In this document: positions 56,101 to 64,000 of the stretch, piece by piece
Layout: every line of letters begins with the position of its first letter
Position numbering within the stretch: the first letter of the stretch is position 1
Origin: Coprinellus micaceus
Taxonomy: Eukaryota; Basidiomycota; Agaricomycetes; Agaricales; Psathyrellaceae
Length of the DNA: 64,000 nt
Assembly (NCBI GenBank): GCA_951394405.1
Contig: OX596338.1
Span: 2,790,001 to 2,854,000 of the forward strand
Direction of reading: 5' to 3'
Program-made: the position numbers and the translations under genes
Notes under the pieces: model-generated
What the model saw: only the letters and a program-made list of their open reading frames with translations
Told to the model about the DNA's origin: nothing
Database searches by the model: none

Positions 56101-57120
56101 TGGATGTGCTTGGTGTCTCACCGCCTCTTCATGCCCAAACTGCTCCTTCAAGAGAACAGGGAGGGATGGTCCGCATACCACAAGCTCCTGCTCTCCCTGT
56201 TCAAGTTCCTCTCTCCGTTCTTGAAGGACGGCGACTTGAGGGCCGCTGAGCGCGACCTGTATTGCGGCGTTTTGCGATTGCTTCTCGTCCTTCTTCACGA
56301 CTTCCCCGACTTCCTCAGCGAATACTACTTCACCCTCTGCGACGCCATCCCCACCCGCTGCATCCAACTTCGCAACATTATCCTCAGTGCTTTCCCTGCC
56401 ACCATCATCTTACCTGATCCTCACCTCAACAACGTTGCTATCGACTCTATTGAAATGGGGCCCATCCCTCCTATTCTCTCCGACTTCACCTTCGTACTTC
56501 GCAACGGCGACTTGCGAATTCAGCTCGACCAATACCTCCTCGGTCGTGGGAGCCCTTCTTTCCTTGCTCAGTTGAAGGAGACCCTCAAGGCTTCCCCTGA
56601 TCCCACCTTGGACTACAACTTGTCGCTCATCAATGCGATCGTCATGTACATTGGTGTTTCCACGGTTGCGCAGGCCAAGGCTCGCAGCGGATCCTCCTTG
56701 TTCGTCCCAATGGACCCCGGCGCAGTCGCTCTCCAATACCTCGCTGCTAATCTCGAGACCGAAGGTACGTTTGTCGAACTAGAGTTATTGTGTTCACCCT
56801 TACTCATTCCTCTCCCTCTAGGGCAACACCACCTACTCAGCTCTATCGTGCTCCACCTCAGATACCCGAACGCCCACACCCATTGGTTCACCTCTTTGAT
56901 CCTTCACCTTTTCCTGGAAGTCAAAGATGACAGGTTCAAGGAATGCGTGGTCAAGGTCCTCCTCGAACGCTTCATTGTTCACCGTCCCCATCCATGGGGT
57001 GCTCTGGTCACCTTCATCGAATTGCTGCGCAATCCAAAATACGACTTCTGGACCAAGGAGTTCATCCGAATCCACCCAGATGTTACGATGCTTCTTGAGA
57101 ACGTTGGTCGCAATTTGTAA
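50166..57120 (+). CDS. NOT1: CCR4-NOT complex scaffold subunit Not1
   Basis: The large scaffold of the CCR4-NOT deadenylase complex, about 2,100 residues. The early exon reads TIVKAQIVFLLSTLTEENFE and joins SEQHGIDTYLHFIRRLIVH. The central MIF4G/CAF1-binding region and CNOT9-binding helices follow: TIDNVVNTLKRYKESGNPHE and HEVFSCMIHFLFDEYKFF; DRILFIVNNLAPNNFQAKVN; YKNLSFKELLVEGFETSRLI with LMAVIGVLAELYHFADLKLN. The C-terminal Not1 superfamily domain is at ~56065-57120 (FAFSWMCLVSHRLFMPKLLL; DFLSEYYFTLCDAIPTRCIQ), ending NVGRNL. The start is uncertain. 50166 is the nearest good ATG in frame, but an upstream exon overlapping the transporter's 3' end is possible. Three introns use GTTCGT donors. 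Confidence 0.92.
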
Positions 57121-57387
57121 CGAACTACACATGCAAGACTTTCCCCCCCACTATAACGAGTAGAGTTTGGTGTTTCTGTAATCCTCGCTATCTTCGCACA
57201 CATCTGTTATCTTCTATCTGGGCCTCCTCCGTTACACTGCATCCCTGTACTGTATCAACATATCCTTACTTTGTTTATATTTTTTCTTGTCGAAATTGCC
57301 CTCAATAATTCCCTCTGTTGTAAATTGTCTACCTGTAGAAAGCGGACTCTCATCCATCCCCTTACTCATTCCATGCCATTGCCCTCT

Positions 57388-60300
57388 CTAGTGAGTGATG
57401 TTGGGAGAAGTAAGTTGTTCGAAGTCAGGAACCGGACCACCAGGAGGACTCGGGCTGAAACTTCCAGCTGCTCGACCAAACGCTGTCCAATGATTGTTAG
57501 TTTAGCGCACGTACACATGCTAGGTTCCTAAGGGCCAAGCTTACCCAGCTCCCTGGATGCCCCCCGCTCCCACCGTATCCATCCGAGGCGAAAGGTGTAG
57601 CCAGTTCGGAGCCGCCACTCCAGTTCGAATTGGGAAAATCCTTCCTGCTCGCTCGAGGCTGGCTTCGTCGGAGTATATGATGACCAACTGGTGACCCCCT
57701 TTTGAGGAGGGATGTAGGAAAATACAGGCTGGCGAATCGGATGGTCTTGATTGGAAGTATAACTCGGAGTGGAAAGGCTGTACTCACATCGGCCTGCACT
57801 CATGTCCACAAATCTGTCTGCCAGATAAAGCCCGCCTGAACGCAAACTAAATGAAGTGTGCCGCCTTTCGAGCACCTCCCGGATCTGTGGAGATTCCAGG
57901 GTTCCAATAATAACTGTACCTTCATTCACAGAAGAACTCGGCGAGGAGGGCCCCAGTATATCGGTGTCGAGGCGATGGTACGTGAGGAGGTCATGAGCCA
58001 GTCGCCGCACGAGGGAGAATGCGAGTTCCGTGTCGTACAATAATTTGATTGGGCCTTGGGTCGAGAGAATGGATTGCAGACGCGTCGGTGGTGGATCTAG
58101 CTCCAGGTCGTTCCGTGTACTTGTTTCAACCCAGTTCCCATGCTTCAATACGAATGAGAGAGGGAGTTGTGTCCCGTGGTCGAGGGTAAAGCTGTCTGTG
58201 TTGATGGACAGTCTTTTCACCATTACAAGGAATGCACTACTCTCGATGGAGAAACACTGTACGTTTGTAGTCGAAACCTTCACGTCGCCGTCGTGCGAGA
58301 AGGAGACGTGCAGCATGCCAAGTCTATGTCGTAATTGGATAGTGTTAATTCCCAGTTCCAAAGGCCACCATCGAGGGAGGGCGGGCGTACCGTCCATGGA
58401 TGACTAGACTCTGTATCCGCAGACCATGCAAAGGGCCACTTTCTGCCGGGTTTGAGACAGTCAAGGTGAAAGACTTGGGTATTGGCGCGCCTTGGGCAGA
58501 GTTGATATGCTTGTCGACGAACTCTTGGACGGTGGGGTTTTTCAGAACCGAGGCGTACCAGTGGCTTTGCCCTGGGTCCTCCTTGAGGGTACTAGACGGA
58601 TGGCGTGAGGCACGATGAGCGGGGCCACTGTTTATGGAGGAAGTTTTAGCTACCTGTTACTTTGCGGATTCAAATTGTGTAAGACGGTGACGAGTTCCCG
58701 GGAATGCCATGACGGGACGTTTTCGTCTGCCCCTCTGACAAATTGAATGATCCAGTACCGTGTTAAATGCTGAGACGGAAGAGCTTACCCATGAACCGCC
58801 AGCACAGGTATATGCGCGGCATTGGAGAGGTGCAGGTCGTTGTCGTCTGGAGTCAAAGAGGTTTCGAGGATGGCGCGAAGGATGGGGTCGATATAGTGGG
58901 CGGACCTGGAAGTACCCTTCAGCTGCACGCCCTCTTCGCGTTACCTACTCCAGCGGTTACCTTGAGTGTGTCAGAGGTATATATGCTTGCGACTTGATGT
59001 ACGCAGCAGCAGGGACGGCTACACAACCACCCATTACCATCAATCTCACTTGCAATGCAATGACTCGGACTCACCGGCAACAACCCGATCCGGGAAATGA
59101 GTGACCAAATGCCACACTCCCTGACCTCCATTCGAATGTCCAACTAGAACCACTCTTGTATCCCTGGGAAACCCCTGCCCCTTCCAAGCGTTGTTCCCTT
59201 GTAAGATATCGCTAAGCGCCGAGACAGACGCCCAGGCTTCGAGTGCGCTTGGGCCATGCCAATCAAGACCCTGGGAGCGAACCGCGGTCAAAACCAAGTA
59301 ATCCGTCCAGTATTTGAGAAATCAAGTATGAGGAGAGCGAACGCTCACCCAAGTTGTCCTACCGGACGGCATGATGACCCAGGTTTCGTCGTTCTTCGGC
59401 ATGGCGTTCGCCCAGAAATCACGCTGGAGGTCGACAACGTCTACCCCGGCGCCATCTTCAGACTCCTAGATCAAAATACACGTTCACTGGATTCCTTAGG
59501 GTCACTCACGCAACGCGAGTATCGGGGCCTTCTCGCTCCCACCTCCCGCAACTAACGGCGGTAAAACAGAGAAAATGGTGGGGTTCGCGTTTGCGAAGAG
59601 GAACGAAGCACGGATGGCTAGCCTCTGCTCGGTGTGTGGCCAGCTCGGAAGGTGTCGAAGAGGGAGGGAGATCGAGATCTCCCCAAACACGCGTGCCCCG
59701 GTGTGCGCTTGTTCTTCCACTACGCGAAGCGTGATGTTCAGTTGGGCAACTTTAAATGGGGAGCGCTGGAACAGCCTCAGCGGGACGATGCGAGTTTGAC
59801 CTGGTGCGATCCTGACAGGCTCTCGAAGTTGCACGTCCAAGGACTCCTGTGCCAGAGATCAGAAAACAAGGCCACCAGCTTAAGCGTTCAAGCTTACTGA
59901 GGCTGATGTCACTGTATAGGCGTCCTCAATTACCATCCAGGCTCCTCCGCGACTGCGAATTCCGATGCCGATGGTGTCGCCGAAGGCGTGTCCGTCGACA
60001 AAGTCACAAACAACATCCTGGGACGGTTCGCGAGCGTAGAAGGTCCCCCCGCTCGGGGTTTCAAGCTCTATTTCGAGCTTAATGTGTTGCGCCGGCACGT
60101 CCGAGCCCTCTTGGACGACGGGGTCGCCAAACAACCGGATCTGGGGTGGAAAAAAGTAAATATTACTCATGAGCGCGTGTTTTCCTCTTCGAGCGAGAAG
60201 CGAGGATAGGTACCTCATAGTCCCCGCTAACGAGCAACTGATACTCTCCCGTTTCCGATGGTGGGAGTTCCACGAGTTGGGGAAGACTGCGGGGGATGTC

Positions 60301-61082
60301 ATAGATGTTCCCTGAATACCATTTTGGGGTGACGTCTTCGGAGGACGTTCCAAGTTCTTTCGGGAGAACGGTGAAATAAGAACCCTGATGGAGGTGTACC
60401 AGGATATCTAAGTCCGGAGGGGATGAATTAGGTTTGGACTGTGACGCCAACGCCGCGTCCTTGGGCACGGTGGAGATGGGACTGGTGAAGGGGACGACCT
60501 TGAACGCCGTTCGGAGAACTGCGTGGTGCTGCAGCGCAGCCCACCCTTCGAAGGAACGGAGGTATTTCCAGCTGAGGTGTGAGTATAAATGGAAGTTAGT
60601 GTTATGAGCCTGTGGAACAAGTTTGGAAAGGTGGAATACTGACCGGATATCTGGGAATGAGACAGAGAGCTCGCCTTGGCTTGTCATCGGGGTCGTACCC
60701 CATCCGACGGATCCTCCATCTGCGTATGAGGAAGGCCATTTCTTTGCAAAGTCAATGAACTCTGATACTGCACGCCCATATGGTATGTCATTAATTTCCG
60801 ACAGCGAACGCAGGACGACTCGGAGATCCGCACGCACAGTTCAGTGGAAATGAAGGTGAAAGATGGTGTTGCTCTCGTGCGTGGATTGGGAATGGGCCTA
60901 GAACCTTTGGATTGGACAGTAAAATGAACCTATTGCGAGGTAGGCTATAGACCATAACCTACATCCCATTGGTTGGATATCTCGAGTTTGTATCTTGGGG
61001 GCGACATGGCTAATGACTGTTGCTCTGAGGCCGCTGCAAGGCAAAGAAATGCAAAGGAAACCAGAGTCCTGATGGCTATCAT
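57388..61082 (-). CDS. Large secreted alpha/beta-hydrolase of prolyl-oligopeptidase type
   Basis: About 950 residues in at least nine exons. It starts at 61082 with a signal peptide (IAIRTLVSFAFLCLAAASEQ) followed by SPPRYKLEISNQWDVGYG. The N-terminal ~400 residues are beta-rich and unlike the usual seven-bladed propeller repeats that I can recognise. The hydrolase core begins near 59450: DFWANAMPKNDETWVIMPSG, GLDWHGPSALEAWASVSALS, the nucleophile elbow VVLVGHSNGGQGVWHL (Ser in GHSNGG), the acid HIPVLAVHGGADENVP (Asp) and the His in DPGQSHWYASVL. A C-terminal beta-rich extension (~58397-57528, LGMLHVSFSHDGDVKVSTTN) follows and ends SPNITH. Fungi have a conserved family of such ~900-1,000-residue secreted or ER proteins of unknown substrate. 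Peptidase or esterase activity is possible. The catalytic triad appears intact. Confidence 0.82.
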
Positions 61083-61304
61083 GGGTCGTTGTCCCGCAGC
61101 GTTGCTTCCAGCCGCAAGGAAGCTTCAGTGCTCGGGGAGTGCCAGTGCCAGTGTGGAGCACAGCGAACATAGGGGCTCGACTTCCCAACACTGGTTACTT
61201 CCCTCGGCAATCACCGTTTCGATCAATGTTTGTGGCAAACGATTGTGCCAAATACACTGCAATGAGCGCTCTGGCCTGGTGTTCTGCGCACTTCACAAAC
61301 TATC
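61083..61304. promoter_or_regulatory. Divergent promoter, prolyl-oligopeptidase-like gene/TMA7
   Basis: 222 bp between start codons. No clear TATA box or known element is seen. Confidence 0.45.
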
Positions 61305-61705
61305 ATGTCTAGCCGTCAAGGAGGAAAGCTCAAGCCATTGAAGGTGCGTTTACCAAAGGAACGATGGAAAATGGCGCTCATCCCCCCGACAGGCCCCTAA
61401 GAAGGCCAAGGCCGAGGATACTGAAGAGGATGCTGCCTTCAAGGCGCAGAAGAAGGCCGAAGCCGACGCTCTGAAGACCGCCAAAGCTAAAGGTATGACA
61501 TTCGATGGGTTATCAAAAGCAGGATTGCTGAACACATTATAGCCATGACCAGTAAGTCGCTTTCGATGATTGATGAAGGATTGAGCCAACATTCGATGCA
61601 GAGGGTCCCTTGGTCGGCGGCGGGATCAAGAAGTAGGTCAAGTCTCCCCGCTGCCAGAGATTTTCTAATGGTTTCCGTGACTTGAATAGGTCTGGCAAGA
61701 AATAG
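61305..61705 (+). CDS. TMA7: Translation machinery-associated protein 7 (TMA7)
   Basis: A 64-residue ribosome-associated protein, exactly the yeast length. It starts MSSRQGGKLKPLK, continues APKKAKAEDTEEDAAFKAQK (coiled, charged) and ends GPLVGGGIKKSGKK, the family's hallmark terminus. Five exons carry 195 nt in total: 61305-61343, 61393-61492, 61543-61551 (9 nt), 61602-61632 and 61690-61705. All introns are 49-57 nt. The coding exons are so small that common gene finders would likely skip the gene. It is divergent from the prolyl-oligopeptidase-like gene. TMA7 associates with ribosomes in yeast; its molecular role is still unclear. Confidence 0.93.
61543..61551 (+). other. TMA7: 9-nt micro-exon of TMA7 (CCATGACCA)
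   Basis: It lies between two 50-nt introns (61493-61542 and 61552-61601). It completes Ala, encodes Met-Thr and starts the Lys codon of KGPLVGGG. The result is the 64-residue TMA7, so the exon is required. Confidence 0.85.
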
Positions 61706-62195
61706 ATGCATTGAATCCATAGATCTGTGTAGTACTAGAGCAAGTCGACCACATTGATGGAGAACTGGAAGGAAAGGACAAACCTGAAATAGTAGGCGTT
61801 GACGCTGGCCCAAGCACTGTGCTCGCTGCCTGATGTTTCGTCGAGCATTCCTACTTTGAGGGAAGGAGCGTGTCTAGTCCATAGATTTGTCGTTTTCTTG
61901 TCGTTCGTTTCGCATCTTCATTCTGCCATGTCCGCGATCTCTCGCCACCGCTGTCCTGTTGTAGGATTCGTGTCCCTTGTGTCGTTTCCATGTTTTCATA
62001 TTTTGCAGCATCTCTCGTCCAGGCATGTACTTTGGAGTTCTTTTGATTCGCGGAAGCTTGAAGGGGCAAGTTGAAAGGAGGAGCCTCGCGTGGGAACTGC
62101 TGAGTGGAGAAGACCTGCTGGATTCGAAGGTTTCTTACCTCAGTGCTAGCTCGTGCCTCCAATTTTCCTTGTCTTCTCCCGTCTCCATTGCCTCG
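61706..62195. other. Intergenic region, TMA7 to striatin
   Basis: 490 bp between two plus-strand genes, holding the TMA7 3' UTR and the striatin promoter. No gene or distinct element is recognised. The reading frames here look random. Confidence 0.5.
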
Positions 62196-64000
62196 ATGTT
62201 GGGCTCTCTCCAGGTCCTCCAGAACACGGCCCAACAGCAGCAGAACCAGCAACAACAGCAAGGCCAGCAACACCTTCAGGGCCAGCAAGGCGGCCCTCCT
62301 CCACCACCACCCCAGAATGGCCAAGACTTCACACTTTCGAGCGTTCTCCATTTCCTCCAGACCGAATGGAGACGGTATGAGCGCGACAGAAACGAATGGG
62401 AGATTGAGCGAGCAGAAATGAGGGTGAGTGCGTCCACGTAGCCCGCGCACTCGCGTCTGACTCGCTGTCCGGCAAGGCTCGAATTGCCCTCCTCGAAGGA
62501 GAACGGCGCTCCTTTGAGAACATTAAACTCGACTTAATGCGTCGCATAAAAATGCTTGAATACGCTCTGCGCATGGAACGGTGAGGCACGCCCTTTCGCC
62601 CTCTCGGCCGCTTTGACTCAACGTACACGTCGATAGGTCGAAGCAGTTGACTCAGCCCTCCTCCTCATCCAACGCCTCGAGCAAACTTTCGTCCGGACAA
62701 GCCCCAGGCATCGGTGGCGGTCAGAAGGAGGATTCTTTGAGCCAGAAGGGGGGTAGTGGCGGAAGCTCTCCACGGAGCGAAGGTGAATGACCATTCGAAC
62801 CATTGGCATTGCTCGTTCTGACTCGTCCGCAGACTCACCTCTACCAGACAGCCGACTGCCTAACGGGGTTGCTACTAACGGTCCTACTGGTAGACCGAAT
62901 TCGTGGGGTCCCGGGAACTGGGTTGGCGGTTCAACGGGCGCCTCTGGAGCTGCGCTCGGGAAGGCACCCCCTGGCAGAGATCCGAAAAGCAGGGCGCGGA
63001 GTCGGGATTACCTCAAACAGTACGCCCATCCATCTCCATATATATATTCTCTTCTCCCTGATCACCATTCAAAGGTGTTTGCAAGAAATATCCTATCTAA
63101 CATCCCCTCAAGCTATGAACCCTCTCCCCAACCGACCTATCATTACGGGTCCCTCTGTCACAATGGCTATTCCCAACGTTCCTTCCTTTGAGTCTATGCC
63201 ATACAACGGGAGACCTCGAAAGCTTTTACCAGAAGCTGGCAAGGAGTTTCCGATAGTCAACGGCCTGAACAGCCAGGTCCCCGGCATTCCTCATCTCCAG
63301 GGTGGTGATCAAAACGGGAATCTCGGAGCCTCAATGTCAGCGTCCCAAACGCCCCCGCCTTCTCAGCAACAAGTCTTGGATCACAGTTCGGAGGGTGGTG
63401 TAGCAGAGAAGGAGGCTGAACATGAGAACAGTGGGACAGCCATTTTCCGGCCTGGCGATGATTGGAAAGAGAAGCTTCGACAATCGCATGAAGCCGCTCA
63501 GAACCGTGCAGCCCATCGCTCGGAAGGTTCATCAGAGGTGGTAGGATGGGCGGAGGACGGGGAGCTGAAAGAAGACGAGGGGATCGAAGACGAAGAGGGC
63601 GTTACGGAGGGTGAGGGCGTAAAAACTTGGAAGCCTAAAAAGACTTTAAGAAAGTGAGCCATTTACATTTGAACTTCATATTGGCTTGCGCTTACTTTGA
63701 ACCAGTCACCTGGATGCCGTCCGAGCCGTAGCGTTCCACCCAACCGACCTCTGTCTGGCAACGGGCGGAGATGACTGCACGGTCAAAATTTGGCGCATGG
63801 AAGTATCGGCGCTGGCGTCTTCCAGGTACGTTTAGCGGCCAATAACCCTATCGTTTCGTGTGCTGATCTTCGGAAAGCGCAAGACCAACAACCGAGGTGG
63901 AGCCACAGTTGACTTTGCGGGGGCATTCCGCCGCCATTACCCGTCTCATCCACTCACCGTCGAAGGGGCTGTTATACTCGGCGTCGCTGGACTTATCGAT
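62196..64000 (+). CDS. Striatin-family STRIPAK scaffold, 5' part (PRO11/Far8-like)
   Basis: The regulatory subunit of the STRIPAK PP2A complex; the gene runs off the right edge. It starts [15 protein letters not shown] at 62196, with a Gln-rich and then Pro-rich leader. The striatin N-terminal domain follows: [20 protein letters not shown] (caveolin-binding-like aromatic helix), a coiled coil across the first intron ([40 protein letters not shown]), then [21 protein letters not shown] disordered, acidic linker (~63200-63650) leads to the first WD40 repeats ([31 protein letters not shown]), which continue to the edge. In filamentous fungi STRIPAK controls hyphal fusion, septation and fruiting-body development (PRO11 in Sordaria). 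Family assignment is firm; the WD40 propeller is incomplete here. Confidence 0.94.

Noticed and set aside
13231..57120. A functional cluster of transcription genes (SPT16, RPC82, SPT4, MBF1, NOT1)
   Set aside because: They act in different complexes, lie on both strands and are interleaved with unrelated genes. Chance placement of housekeeping genes explains it.
1..64000. tRNA, rRNA, snoRNA or CRISPR loci
   Set aside because: I looked for tRNA B-box (GGTTCGAAxCC-like) and repeat-spacer patterns and found none convincing. CRISPR is not expected in a fungal nuclear genome.

Overview
The window is nuclear DNA of a filamentous basidiomycete, most likely an Agaricomycete. The genes are split by many ~48-65 nt introns with GTRNGY donors and CTRAY-like branch sites. 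They are densely packed on both strands. The accessory genes include two GH62 arabinofuranosidases, one with a fungal CBM1 cellulose-binding module, as expected of a plant-biomass degrader. I see no bacterial-style operons, CRISPR array, tRNA, rRNA or intact transposon. Genus and species cannot be read from the sequence.

Layout: 1-2381 (+) is the 3' part of a SCYL2-like pseudokinase. 2475-7232 (-) is the Hrq1 RecQ4-like helicase. 7537-10471 (-) is a tandem pair of secreted GH62 enzymes. 10472-11971 is mostly gene-poor, with one doubtful small gene. 11972-13065 (+) is a polytopic membrane protein of unknown role. 13231-17060 (-) is the FACT subunit Spt16. 17372-18453 (-) is a metallophosphoesterase. 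18654-27012 (-) is a giant UNC80-like candidate. 27320-29478 (-) is the Pol III subunit Rpc82. 29955-32777 (-) is a very acidic protein. 32980-33669 (+) is a small membrane protein. 33715-36275 (-) is a 5'-nucleotidase-like enzyme. 36660-37131 (-) is Spt4 and 37265-38275 (+) is Bmt2. 38709-39605 (-) is a tetraspanin. 40331-41056 (+) is MBF1. 41306-42878 (-) is gamma-tubulin. 43056-44720 (+) is a senescence/spartin-domain protein. 45322-47719 (-) is a GPI-type alpha-amylase, divergent from an MFS sugar transporter at 48158-49943 (+). ~50166-57120 (+) is Not1. 57388-61082 (-) is a large secreted prolyl-oligopeptidase-like hydrolase. 61305-61705 (+) is TMA7. 62196-64000 (+) is the 5' part of striatin.

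Most genes are housekeeping: transcription and chromatin (Spt16, Spt4, Rpc82, MBF1, Not1), ribosome biogenesis and translation (Bmt2, TMA7), cytoskeleton and signalling (gamma-tubulin, striatin, SCYL2) and genome stability (Hrq1). The carbohydrate genes form two local units: the GH62 pair for arabinoxylan, and the amylase/transporter pair that shares one divergent promoter.

The most striking signal is in gene structure rather than gene content. At least nine internal exons are only 2-19 nt long, and each is required to keep a recognisable protein in frame: 2 nt in MBF1; 9, 9, 14 and 19 nt in HRQ1; 9 nt in TMA7; 11 nt in each GH62 gene; 12 nt in the sugar transporter. Standard gene finders would miss or corrupt all of them. 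Two GC-AG introns and a recurring GTTCGT donor add to an unusual splicing picture. The exon boundaries were worked out by eye from reading frame, splice sites and protein-family knowledge; no transcript data were available.
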